This document shows, in pieces, positions 51,224 to 58,981 of a DNA stretch of 64,000 nucleotides (the first letter of the stretch is position 1; each line of letters begins with the position of its first letter). The stretch is from Novosphingobium chloroacetimidivorans. Its GTDB lineage: Bacteria; Pseudomonadota; Alphaproteobacteria; Sphingomonadales; Sphingomonadaceae. The notes beneath the pieces are model-generated. The model saw only the letters and a list, made by a program, of their open reading frames with translations. It did no database searches and was not told the DNA's origin. Made by a program: the position numbers and the translations under genes. Location of the stretch: contig NZ_JACHLR010000003.1 in NCBI RefSeq assembly GCF_014204535.1, positions 248,001-312,000 of the forward strand, written 5' to 3'.

Positions 51224-52579
51224 TCAGATGCGGAAGTTGGCCTCCAGACCCAGCATCGTGATCGTCCTCGCCGGTCCTGTCTCACGCAAGTAGGCGCCGG
51301 CGGAGAACGCCGAAAGCGAGGTGGACAATTCCAGCTCGGGCACCACCTGCCAGCTGAGCGAGGCCTCCACCTCCTTGCCGATGAACTGCGAGCGAGCCTC
51401 GCCCGGCCCTCGGATCAGGTTGCCGGGGATGTCGTAGATCCCGTCGCCCTTGCTGTACCGCCAGTAGGCCATGGCGGCGAGCCCGAGCGTGAGGTCGTCG
51501 CGCAGCGTCAGGCTGACGCTCGGATGCAGGTTGACGATGTTGGTCGGCCCGATCGGCGACAGCTCGCCGAAGTACTTGCCCTTGGGAAACAGGGCATTGA
51601 ACGTGCCCAGCGTGCCGCCCTTGTGCCGGTCGCCGCTAATCACGTTGAAGCGCATGGTCGCGCGCGGCTTCAGCGGCGCGCGGGGAAACGCGCGGGACAC
51701 TTCGCTGCCCAGGGTCCAGGCACGGATGCGCTGGTCCTCGAACCGGCCTAACTGGACCACGCCCTCGACGTTCCAGCGCCACTCGCCCGAAGCGCCATGG
51801 CTCCGCAGCCCCAGGCTGTGTCGCTCCTCGCGCGCGGTGATCCCGCCGAAGCTGGCGGCGCGGTTGCGATAGCCCAGGTAGTAGACGTCGAGCGTCGGAC
51901 TTGCGGCATAGGCGCCCCACAGGGCCTTGGCAGGCGAGGAACGATCGTCGAAAGTGCCCAGCCTCGCCTGAACCGGCCTAGCATAGAACACGCTCACCTT
52001 GGTGTCGCCCGCAGCCACATCGGTGCGCACGCCGTCGAATGCGAGCGGCACGTTCGGGCCGTAGCGGGTGCCGACCAGCCGCTCGGTGCCGAGCGACAGC
52101 ATCTGCCGTCCGCCTCGCACGGTGATCGGCCCGGTCGCGACTTCGACGAAGCCTTGCAGCAAGTCGGTGCGGGTCTGGTCGATCGGACCGGCAGAGGGTG
52201 CGACACCGACCGCATAGGCGGCGATGGGCTGCACGAACGCACGGACCGGGTCGGCGTGGAGGTCGACGTAGGGCGTGGCGCGGGTCCACAAGTAGGCATC
52301 GTCCGGCGCGTCTGCCCCGCCCCACAGGTTGTTGCCGAAGCTTTCGACTCTCGCGCGCAGCTCGCCGCCGGTGCTCAGCCAGACCGCGCCGTCGCCGGTG
52401 AGGGGGACGTACTTGAAGTCCTCCGTCCAATGTCCGGTGCGGTTGGCAGGGTCCGCGAGCTCGCTCCAGTCCTCGTCGTAGCGGGTGTTGGTCAGCGTCG
52501 GCGGCTGCCACGCCTCGCCCGACTGCGCGAAGGCCGGTGCACTTGCCAGCAGCGCAGACAGAAGCAGCAGGTTACGCAC
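51224..52579 (-). CDS. Alginate-export-type outer membrane porin (AlgE-like)
   Basis: 451 residues with signal peptide MRNLLLLSALLASAPAFA. The mature protein alternates polar and aromatic residues as in a beta-barrel and ends in phenylalanine-rich strand MLGLEANFRI. Markers of the alginate export family are WSELADPANRTGHWTEDFKY with VPLTGDGAVWLSTGGELRAR, FVEVATGPITVRGGRQMLSL and ALFPKGKYFGELSPIGPTNI. Relatives outside pseudomonads are general or substrate-specific porins; no alginate synthesis genes are present. Its start overlaps the DoxX stop by eight bases. Confidence 0.88.
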   Translation of the reverse strand: MRNLLLLSALLASAPAFAQSGEAWQPPTLTNTRYDEDWSELADPANRTGHWTEDFKYVPLTGDGAVWLSTGGELRARVESFGNNLWGGADAPDDAYLWTRATPYVDLHADPVRAFVQPIAAYAVGVAPSAGPIDQTRTDLLQGFVEVATGPITVRGGRQMLSLGTERLVGTRYGPNVPLAFDGVRTDVAAGDTKVSVFYARPVQARLGTFDDRSSPAKALWGAYAASPTLDVYYLGYRNRAASFGGITAREERHSLGLRSHGASGEWRWNVEGVVQLGRFEDQRIRAWTLGSEVSRAFPRAPLKPRATMRFNVISGDRHKGGTLGTFNALFPKGKYFGELSPIGPTNIVNLHPSVSLTLRDDLTLGLAAMAYWRYSKGDGIYDIPGNLIRGPGEARSQFIGKEVEASLSWQVVPELELSTSLSAFSAGAYLRETGPARTITMLGLEANFRI

Positions 52580-52994
52580 GGCGCTCTCTCAGCCGCGAGA
52601 CGACCGCCACCAGCGCGAAGCCGCCGATGAGGCCCAGGTGCTCGAAGAAGGCATTGGTCGCCATGAACCGCTCGGCCCCGTGCAGGGTCCAGAAGGCGTT
52701 GGCGACAAGGGCGGCCAGCAGGGTGAAGACACCCAGCATGCCGGCACCGAGCCAGGCGAGCCGGTCGGCCAGGATCAGCGCGGGTCCGATCAGCTCGACC
52801 GCGATGGTGAGCGCGGCGAAGAACGCCGCGGGCTGGAGGCCGAAGTGGGCCTGTTCGGCGACGGCGCCGTGCCAGTCGGTCAGCTTGACCACGCCGCCCA
52901 GGATGTAGGGGCCGGTGAGCGCGAGGCGGGCGACGAACCACGTGGCGGGATGGTCGAGAATGGCGGCGATGAGGCGGGGGGTTGGCGAGTACAT
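52572..52994 (-). CDS. DoxX family membrane protein
   Basis: 140 residues with four hydrophobic segments: FVARLALTGPYILGGVVKLT, the segment around LQPAAFFAALTIAVELIGPA, GAGMLGVFTLLAALVANAFW and EHLGLIGGFALVAVV. DoxX-type proteins act with quinones or in redox and detoxification functions. It is translationally coupled to the porin gene and lies downstream of the amidohydrolase, repeat A9 between. Confidence 0.85.
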   Translation of the reverse strand: MYSPTPRLIAAILDHPATWFVARLALTGPYILGGVVKLTDWHGAVAEQAHFGLQPAAFFAALTIAVELIGPALILADRLAWLGAGMLGVFTLLAALVANAFWTLHGAERFMATNAFFEHLGLIGGFALVAVVSRLRERRA

Positions 52995-53043
52995 GGAGAT
53001 GGTCCTTACCGAGATGAGTACCGCTCCCGCCGCCTTCTCCCAT

Positions 53044-53135
53044 CGTCGTCCCCGCGAAGGCGGGGACCCCGCCTTTCTTCGTCAGGTCACTGTATGGGCA
53101 AGGAAGCGGGGCCCCCGCCTCCGCGGCGGCGACGA
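53044..53135. repeat. Palindromic repeat A9
   Basis: Arms CGTCGTCCCCGCGAAGGCGG and AAGCGGGGCCCCCGCCTCCG, the latter with a changed tip (CTCCGCGGCGG). Between the amidohydrolase and DoxX genes, co-directional. Confidence 0.82.
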
Positions 53136-53170
53136 GGTTGAGTTAGGATGGATCATTGGCTCAAGCAGGC

Positions 53171-55132
53171 TCAAACCGCCCAGCAGCCACACCCGAGCGC
53201 GCCCCAGAAGCTCTGCACGTCCGCCGCCGGCACGCTGGCGCCCAGTGCTGCCGCATGGTCGTGCCCATGCACCCCGCACGACGCCGCACAGCCGCAGGCC
53301 GACGCCAGCTTCTGCGCGTCCTGCGGCCGGCGATAGTGGCCGCCGAAGGTCGCCACCGGCGACCAGTCGGGCATCGCCTTGGGAGCCTCGGGCGCAAGCG
53401 GTCCGAAGTCGCCTTCGCCGTAGACCACCTTGCCGCCCAGCACCGTCAGCACCGAGCGCAAGTGCGCGATCTCGCTTTCGGGCACGGAGAAGTAGTCGTC
53501 CGACAGCACCGCCAGATCGGCCAGCTGCCCGGCCTTGATCTGGCCCTTCTTGCCCACTTCGTTGGAGAACCAGGTGTTGCGCTCGGTCCACAGGCGCAGC
53601 GCGGTCTCGCGGTCGAGCCGGTTGCGCGCCGGGTACAGCGTCAGCCCGCCGACCGTCTTGGAGGTGACCAGCCAGGAGAGCGAGACCCACGGGTTGTAGC
53701 TCGCCACCCGCGTCGCATCGGTGCCGGCGCCGACCGGCACGCCGGCGGCCATCATCCGCTTGATCGGCGGCGTCGCCTCGGCCGCCTTGGCGCCGTAACG
53801 CTCGACGAAGTACTCGCCCTGGAAGGCCATGCGGTGCTGCACGGCGATGCCGCCGCCCAGCGCCGCGATGCGGTCGATGTTACGCTCGCTGATCGTCTCG
53901 GCATGGTCGAAGAACCAGTTGAGGCCGGCGAGCGGAATGTCGCGGTTCACCTTCTCGAACACGTCGAGCGCGCGGCCGATCGTCTGGTCATACGTGGCAT
54001 GAAGCCGCCAAGGCCAGCGGCGCTCGGCCAGCAGCCGGATCACCGGCTCCAGATCGCCTTCCATCTCGGGCGGCATGTCGGGGCGGGCGACGCGGAAGTC
54101 CTCGAAGTCGGCGGCGGAATAGACCAGCATCTCGCCCGCGCCGTTGTGGCGGTAAGTGTCGTCGCCATCGCCCGGCTTGATCTGGGTGGACCAGTTGGCG
54201 AAGTCCTTCAGCTCTTCCTTGGGCTTCTGGGTGAACAGGTTGTAGGCGATGCGCAGCGTCAGCTCGCCGTCCTTGTGGAGCTTGTCGATCACTTCGTAGT
54301 CGTCGGGATAGTTCTGCGAGCCGCCGCCCGCATCGATCACGCTGGTGACGCCCAGCGAATTGAGCTCGCGCATGAAGTGCCGGGTGGAGTTCAGCTGGTA
54401 CTCGGGCGGCAGCTTGGGCCCCTTCGCCAGCGTCGAATAGAGGATCGTCGCGTTGGGCTGGGCCAGCAGCAGCCCGGTCGGGTTGCCGGCCGCATCGCGC
54501 ACGATCTCGCCGCCCGGAGGATTGGGCGTGTCCTTGGTATAGCCCACCGCCCGCAGCGCCGCGGCGTTCAGCAGCGCACGGTCGTAGAGGTGAAGGATGA
54601 ACACCGGCGTCTCGGGCGCGGCCTGGTTGATCTCGTCGATGGTGGGCAGGCGCTTTTCGGCGAACTGGTGCTCGGTGAAGCCGCCGACCACGCGCACCCA
54701 CTGCGGCGGCGGGGTATTCTCGGCCTGGCGCTTCAGCATCGCCATGGCTTCGGCGAGGCTGGGGACGCCTTCCCAGCGCAGCTCCATGTTGTAGTTGAGG
54801 CCACCGCGAATGACGTGGATGTGGCTGTCGATCAGGCCCGGGATCAGGCGGCGACCCCTGGCGTCGATAACCTTGGCGTTGGGCGCGGCAGCGGCGCGGA
54901 CCTCCTGCTCGGAGCCTACGCTGAGGAACTTGCCGTTCCGGATCGCCACGGCCTCGGCCTTCGGATTCTCGCGGTCGAGCGTAGTCACCTTGGCGTTGAC
55001 GAGGATCAGGTCGGGGGCGCCAGAAGTGTTCAGGGAGGTCATGGCGGAAATCTCCGTGGAAGCGAGGAAGGCGGTGCCGGCGGCTCCGGCAAGCGCCTGG
55101 CGACGGGATAGAACGGGGGCGGAACGGGTCAT
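53171..55132 (-). CDS. Tat-exported YtcJ-type amidohydrolase with Cys/His-rich C-terminal tail
   Basis: 653 residues from ATG at 55132, chosen because it gives a Tat signal (VLSRRQALAGAAGTAFLAST); ATG at 55042 would give a cytoplasmic form. The amidohydrolase_3 domain shows IDARGRRLIPGLIDSHIHVI with HxH at 104-106, TSVIDAGGG, NWFFDHAETIS, and GTDATRVASYNPW, then KAGQLADLAVLSDDYFSVPE. After the usual end comes a tail (about 610-653) with seven or so cysteines and HGHDH: ACGCAASCGVHGHDH and SFWGALGCGCWAV. It may bind metal. Substrate unknown; probably an amide or formamide-like compound handled with its neighbours. Confidence 0.88.
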   Translation of the reverse strand: MTRSAPVLSRRQALAGAAGTAFLASTEISAMTSLNTSGAPDLILVNAKVTTLDRENPKAEAVAIRNGKFLSVGSEQEVRAAAAPNAKVIDARGRRLIPGLIDSHIHVIRGGLNYNMELRWEGVPSLAEAMAMLKRQAENTPPPQWVRVVGGFTEHQFAEKRLPTIDEINQAAPETPVFILHLYDRALLNAAALRAVGYTKDTPNPPGGEIVRDAAGNPTGLLLAQPNATILYSTLAKGPKLPPEYQLNSTRHFMRELNSLGVTSVIDAGGGSQNYPDDYEVIDKLHKDGELTLRIAYNLFTQKPKEELKDFANWSTQIKPGDGDDTYRHNGAGEMLVYSAADFEDFRVARPDMPPEMEGDLEPVIRLLAERRWPWRLHATYDQTIGRALDVFEKVNRDIPLAGLNWFFDHAETISERNIDRIAALGGGIAVQHRMAFQGEYFVERYGAKAAEATPPIKRMMAAGVPVGAGTDATRVASYNPWVSLSWLVTSKTVGGLTLYPARNRLDRETALRLWTERNTWFSNEVGKKGQIKAGQLADLAVLSDDYFSVPESEIAHLRSVLTVLGGKVVYGEGDFGPLAPEAPKAMPDWSPVATFGGHYRRPQDAQKLASACGCAASCGVHGHDHAAALGASVPAADVQSFWGALGCGCWAV

Positions 55133-55177
55133 GCCGGGGCTCCAGGGCTTCAGAGGTACGCGGCTTACGCCGCCTTC

Positions 55178-55272
55178 CTTCGTCATTCCCACGAAGGCGG
55201 GAATCCATCTCCAGGTCCGTCGGCTTGGAAAGGGCGGGAGATGGACCCCCGCCTTCGCGGGGGTGACGAAGT
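55178..55272. repeat. Palindromic repeat A10 (ATCCATC subtype)
   Basis: Arms CTTCGTCATTCCCACGAAGG and CCCGCCTTCGCGGGGGTGAC, with inner stem ATCCATCTCC and GGGAGATGGA. Between XapX and amidohydrolase genes. Confidence 0.82.
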
Positions 55273-55304
55273 TTTTTTGGGTAGCGGGATGTCGATGTAG
55301 GAGG

Positions 55305-55499
55305 TCAGTCGTGCGTCGATGCGCTGATCTGCGAGCGCTCCAGCAGCGACCTGGCCACCGGCACTGCCTGCTCGCCGAGCAGGATGCCCATCAGGCCGAC
55401 CAGCGCGATCACGGGCGGGGCGGGAGAACGCACACCGAGCAAGTGGTAGACGATCCCCACCAAGAGACCGGCGCCCAGCGAGATCAGATATGGCTTCAT
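55305..55499 (-). CDS. XapX domain protein
   Basis: 64 residues: MKPYLISLGAGLLVGIVYHL followed by LGVRSPAPPVIALVGLMGIL and LGEQAVPVARSLL. Two membrane helices; the APP-VIALVGLMGILLGEQ pattern is diagnostic for the family (DUF1427). Function unknown, but XapX genes recur beside YtcJ amidohydrolases and YcaC-like hydrolases. It is 22 bp downstream of the alpha/beta hydrolase gene. Confidence 0.88.
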   Translation of the reverse strand: MKPYLISLGAGLLVGIVYHLLGVRSPAPPVIALVGLMGILLGEQAVPVARSLLERSQISASTHD

Positions 55500-55521
55500 G
55501 GTCTGCGTCCTCCCTCTCGCC

Positions 55522-56358
55522 TCAGCCCTGGATGAAGGCGAGGATGTCGGCGTTCAGCACGTCGGCGTTGGTGGTCAGCATGCCGTGCGGATAGCCCTGG
55601 TAGATCTTGAGGGTGGCGTTCGGCAGGATCTCGGCCGAGAGCACGCCGGCGTTCTTGTAGGGGACGATCTGGTCATCATCGCCGTGAAGGACGAGGGTGG
55701 GCACGCTGATCGCCGTCAGGTCGTCGGTCTGGTCGGTCTCGGAGAAGGCCTTGATGCCCTGGTAGTGGGCCAGCGCGCTGCCCATCATGCCCTGGCGCCA
55801 CCAGTTGTCGACCACCGCCGGCTTCACGTCGGCGCCATCGCGGTTGAAGCCGTAGAACGGTCCGCCCGCCAGATCGCGGAAGAACTGCGCCCGGTTGGCG
55901 GCGAGTGCATCGCGCAGGCCGTTGAACACGTCGATCGGCAACCCGCCCGGGTAGCGCTCGGTCTTGAGCATGATCGGCGGCACCGCGCTCACCAGCACCG
56001 CCTTGGCGACGCGGCCCTGCGGGATGCCATGGCGGGCGACATAGGCCGCGACTTCGCCGCCACCGGTCGAGTGGCCGATGTGGACGGCGTTCTTGAGGTC
56101 GAGGTGCTCGGCGACCGCTGCGGCATCGGCGGCATAGTGGTCCATGTCGTGGCCGAAATCGACCTGGGCGGAGCGGCCGTGGCCGCGGCGGTCATGGGCG
56201 ACGACGCGGAAGCCCTTGGACAGGAAGAACAGCATCTGCGCGTCCCAATCGTCCGAGGAGAGCGGCCAGCCATGGTGGAACACGATCGGCTGGGCGTTCT
56301 TGCTGCCCCAGTCCTTGTAGAAGATTTCGACGCCGTCGGTGGTGGTGATGGTGCTCAT
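55522..56358 (-). CDS. Alpha/beta hydrolase, cofactor-free haloperoxidase type
   Basis: 278 residues. Oxyanion region FHHGWPLSSDDWDAQ, nucleophile Ser97 in HIGHSTGGGEVAAYVARHG, acid in LVLHGDDDQIVPYKNAG, and histidine in YQGYPHGMLTTNADVLN complete a serine triad. The GHSTGGGE nucleophile elbow is typical of non-heme chloroperoxidases and related perhydrolases/esterases. The natural substrate is likely a small ester or lactone. It has no signal peptide. Part of the minus-strand hydrolase group; repeat A11 precedes it. Confidence 0.92.
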   Translation of the reverse strand: MSTITTTDGVEIFYKDWGSKNAQPIVFHHGWPLSSDDWDAQMLFFLSKGFRVVAHDRRGHGRSAQVDFGHDMDHYAADAAAVAEHLDLKNAVHIGHSTGGGEVAAYVARHGIPQGRVAKAVLVSAVPPIMLKTERYPGGLPIDVFNGLRDALAANRAQFFRDLAGGPFYGFNRDGADVKPAVVDNWWRQGMMGSALAHYQGIKAFSETDQTDDLTAISVPTLVLHGDDDQIVPYKNAGVLSAEILPNATLKIYQGYPHGMLTTNADVLNADILAFIQG

Positions 56359-56393
56359 GATGCGGTCCTTTCAGATGTTCGGGTTCAATCGCC

Positions 56394-56490
56394 TCGTCGT
56401 CCCCGCGAAGGCGGGGATCCCGCTTCCTTCCGATGCCCGGTCGGCATCGCAGAAGGAGAAGCGGGGCCCCCGCCTGCGCGGGGGCGACGA
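56394..56490. repeat. Palindromic repeat A11
   Basis: Arms CGTCGTCCCCGCGAAGGCGG and AAGCGGGGCCCCCGCCTGCG, with a longer loop containing a small GCCCGG/CCGGGC-like hairpin (GATGCCCGGTCGGCATC). Between the YcaC-like and alpha/beta hydrolase genes. Confidence 0.83.
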
Positions 56491-56528
56491 ACTATGGTTT
56501 ACGCAAATTTCGATGTCAGCCCGAAGGC

Positions 56529-57188
56529 TCAGTGTCCGCCCTCGGAGGCGTTGAACATGGTCTTGGCGTATGTGATGCCCAGGCCGTAGGCGCCGCCAAC
56601 CTTGCGGGCGATGCCGGTGGTCATGTCGTAGGTCTCGGTCCGGGCCCAGTCGCGCTGCAGTTCGAGCAGGTACTGGAGCGAGGTGATCGGACGGGCGCCG
56701 GCCTGGATCATCCGCTCCACCGCACGCTCGTGCGCCTCGGTGGAGATGTCGCCGCTGGCATCGGTGATGACGTAGGCCTCAAAGCCTTGCTCGATCGCGG
56801 AGAGCACCGGCCCGACGATGCAGACGCTGGTCCACAGCCCGGCGAAGACGATGCGCTCCTGGCCGATGCGGTTCACTTCCTGGATCACGCCTTCGTCTTC
56901 CCAGGTGTTCATGCTGGTGCGGTCGAGCATGGCTTGGCCGCCGAAGGCCTCGACGATCTCGTCGAACATGGGGCCCGAGAAGCTTTTCTCGGCGACGGTC
57001 GTCAGGATGGTAGGCACCTTGAACCCCGCGGCAGCCTGGCTGACCAGCGCGGCGTTGTTGCGCAGCAGCTCGGGCGCGATCGACTTGGTGGCGAAGGCCA
57101 TCTGCGACTGGAAGTCGATCAGGACAAGCGCGTGGTTGGTGGGCGAGAGCAGCGACTTGGCAGGGGTGGCGGTGGCGGTGATCGACAT
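56529..57188 (-). CDS. Isochorismatase-like cysteine hydrolase (YcaC type)
   Basis: 219 residues. Asp25 in ALVLIDFQSQMAFA and the nucleophilic Cys123 in FAGLWTSVCIVGPVLSA fit the family. The catalytic lysine position appears as Arg90 in MLDRTSMNTWED, as in many YcaC-like proteins of uncertain activity. Family members hydrolyse amides or carbamates. The extended C-terminus ending TYAKTMFNASEGGH is longer than in E. coli YcaC. First gene of the minus-strand hydrolase group, directly behind a complex control region. Confidence 0.9.
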   Translation of the reverse strand: MSITATATPAKSLLSPTNHALVLIDFQSQMAFATKSIAPELLRNNAALVSQAAAGFKVPTILTTVAEKSFSGPMFDEIVEAFGGQAMLDRTSMNTWEDEGVIQEVNRIGQERIVFAGLWTSVCIVGPVLSAIEQGFEAYVITDASGDISTEAHERAVERMIQAGARPITSLQYLLELQRDWARTETYDMTTGIARKVGGAYGLGITYAKTMFNASEGGH

Positions 57189-57254
57189 GGTGGTGTTCCT
57201 CTTCTCGAATGTGGCGCCGCGAGATCGTCTCGGGCTGAGAGGAGGTTTATGGCG

Positions 57255-57313
57255 ATCACGCTTACCTAAACAGCGTGATAAAACTGGATCATCTTTTCAG
57301 GTTTCTAGGTAAG
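57255..57313. promoter_or_regulatory. Inverted-repeat operator region upstream of the YcaC-like gene
   Basis: Two perfect 8-bp inverted repeats overlap: ATCACGCT (57255-57262) with AGCGTGAT (57272-57279), nine bases apart; and CTTACCTA (57261-57268) with TAGGTAAG (57306-57313). They lie 67-125 bp upstream of the ATG in a locally AT-rich segment, as expected for a promoter with a dimeric regulator site. The regulator is not identified. Beyond this and repeat A12, the 422-bp gap holds no gene. Confidence 0.55.
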
Positions 57314-57406
57314 CTGCAGGAAGGTGAGGGGGATCAGTCACATAGCTAGGTGCCCAGCATGTGCAGCAGCAATCAATTGCGATGAAAACAGGTTGCTTCC
57401 CCAACT

Positions 57407-57500
57407 CTCGTCATCCCCGCAGAAGCGGGGATCCATCTCCTGACCTCGCGCAACAGGAACCACCTGGAGATGGATTGCCGCTTTCGCGGGAATGACGAAG
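57407..57500. repeat. Palindromic repeat A12 (ATCCATC subtype)
   Basis: Arms CTCGTCATCCCCGCAGAAGC and GCCGCTTTCGCGGGAATGAC, inner stem ATCCATCTCCTGACCTC and GGAGATGGAT. Between trmB and the YcaC-like control region. Confidence 0.82.
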
Positions 57501-57610
57501 AAAGGTAGGGTTGCAGAAGTCGGCGAGTGATACCGTTCAGCAGCGCATCCACGCTGACTTGGCACACACATGGCCAACTCCGTCCCTTTGATGGTGCAGA
57601 GCGCTGCCAC

Positions 57611-58336
57611 TCACGTGCGGCGGTAGCGGAAGTACCAGACCTCGTGCCCGAGCTTGCGCGCCTTCGCTTCGTAGCGCGTCTCGGGCCAGCCGCCCGGGCG
57701 CTTGAGGAAGTCCTGCGGCCCCTCGCACAGCCAGTCGAACTCGGCGGTGTGGCGCTGCATGACCATCAGCGCGTGGCGCAAGTAGACCGGATGGTCCGTG
57801 CCGAAGCGGAACTCGCCGCCCGGCCTGAGCTTGGCGGCGATCATGCGCACCGGCCCATCGTTCATCATCCGCCGCTTGGCATGACGCGCCTTGGGCCAGG
57901 GATCGGGGTGCAGCAGGTAGACGAACGAGAGCGCACCGTCGGGCACGCGCGCGAGCACATCGAGCGCGTCGCCATGGTGGATGCGCACGTTGCCCAGCGG
58001 GGTCCCGGCCCCGCCATGCGTCGGTGATTCCCCGTCGACATGCATAAGCGCCTGGGCGACGCCGTTGATGAAGGGCTCGCAGCCGATGAAGCCGTGGTCG
58101 GGCAGCATGTCGGCACGACCCGCCATGTGCTCGCCGCCGCCGAACCCGATCTCGAAATGCAGCGGCCGGGCCGAGCCGAACAGGCGCTCGGCGGTGACCG
58201 GGCCTTCGTCAGGCACGGCGATGCGCGGCAGCAGCGTGTCGATCAGCCCTTGCTGGCCGGCGCGCAGGGCCTTGCCCTTGGCACGGCCGTAGAGGCGGTT
58301 GAGCGTGGTCGGATCGCCGGGCTTGTTCGCGGTCAT
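57611..58336 (-). CDS. trmB: tRNA (guanine-46-N7)-methyltransferase
   Basis: SAM-dependent methylation of G46 in tRNA. 241 residues from ATG at 58336. Motifs: LHFEIGFGGGEHMAGRADM (SAM binding), GFIGCEPFINGVAQAL, IHHGDALDVL, the substrate motif FVYLLHPDPWPKARHAKRRM, and FRFGTDHPVYLRHAL with the C-terminal GGWPETRYEAKARKLGHEVW. Upstream in-frame codons to 58390 are not conserved. Repeat A13 separates it from the gamma-glutamylcyclotransferase-like gene. Confidence 0.95.
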   Translation of the reverse strand: MTANKPGDPTTLNRLYGRAKGKALRAGQQGLIDTLLPRIAVPDEGPVTAERLFGSARPLHFEIGFGGGEHMAGRADMLPDHGFIGCEPFINGVAQALMHVDGESPTHGGAGTPLGNVRIHHGDALDVLARVPDGALSFVYLLHPDPWPKARHAKRRMMNDGPVRMIAAKLRPGGEFRFGTDHPVYLRHALMVMQRHTAEFDWLCEGPQDFLKRPGGWPETRYEAKARKLGHEVWYFRYRRT

Positions 58337-58430
58337 GGCATCTTCACGGGCATGGGGGCGCGCGATGGCAGGAGGGGAGGTCAGGGTCAATGGAGAGACG
58401 GTGCGATCGCTTGCGAGCCTCTATGCCGTC

Positions 58431-58522
58431 CGTCGTCCCCGCGAAGGCGGGGACCCCGCTTATTCTTCCGTCCAGTGGAGAGTAGCGAGAAGCGGGGCCC
58501 CCGCCTGCGCGGGGGCGACGAG
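58431..58522. repeat. Palindromic repeat A13
   Basis: Arms CGTCGTCCCCGCGAAGGCGG and AAGCGGGGCCCCCGCCTGCG with loop TATTCTTCCGTCCAGTGGAG. Co-directional gap. Confidence 0.83.
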
Positions 58523-58550
58523 AAGTAGAGCATTCCCGAAAACAGCAGTT

Positions 58551-58973
58551 TCAAACAAGGCAATGGCCCGAGGACGAGCCGAACGCTCGCCTTCGCTCAT
58601 GGGCAAGCCACCACAGAAAGTCGCCACCGGCCATCCACACAGCACCAGCCGGAAGCGCGCTGCGCCAGACGTAGCCCGAGCACGTCACCATTCGGCCCGC
58701 AGCTCGCGCCCGCAAGGTGGTGCGCCGATAATCCGTGCCCTCGTAGCGGTCGAGCCGCGCCACATCCGCCCGGCTCAGCTCCGCCCGCACGAGCGTGCCC
58801 CGGCAGCGCGCCGCGCCCGGCAGCAGCGCCGGATACCAGCCGCGCGGGTCCGGAACGGCGATCAAGCGCCCTGCCACGCTTGCCGGCTCGGCCTCGACGA
58901 TCCGCGGCCGCAGCCAGTCCGCCATCGCAGTGCCCGCCGCGGGTTGCAGCGTGCCGTAGAGGAACAGCCGCAA
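58551..58973 (-). CDS. Gamma-glutamylcyclotransferase family (AIG2-like) protein
   Basis: 140 residues from TTG at 58973. The N-terminal LRLFLYGTLQPAAGTAMADW with the YGTLQ substrate loop, PGAARCRGTLVRAELSRADV, and LDRYEGTDYRRTTLRARAAG with the conserved Glu define the fold; the C-terminal part is shorter than usual but contains SALPAGAVWMAGGDFLWWLA. GAGG lies six bases before the TTG and overlaps the hisN stop, implying coupling. Substrate unknown. An ATG-initiated version would start inside hisN with an implausible Arg/Pro-rich leader. Confidence 0.8.
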   Translation of the reverse strand: MRLFLYGTLQPAAGTAMADWLRPRIVEAEPASVAGRLIAVPDPRGWYPALLPGAARCRGTLVRAELSRADVARLDRYEGTDYRRTTLRARAAGRMVTCSGYVWRSALPAGAVWMAGGDFLWWLAHERRRAFGSSSGHCLV

Positions 58974-58981
58974 GCGCCGCC

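Noticed and set aside
51224..52579. Alginate biosynthesis and export locus
   Set aside because: Only the porin resembles alginate export; no polymerase, epimerase or co-polymerase genes are nearby.
57338..57610. A 90-codon minus-strand frame between the YcaC-like gene and trmB
   Set aside because: Most of it is translation of palindromic repeat A12 and the same peptide pattern appears wherever such repeats are read; not a gene.
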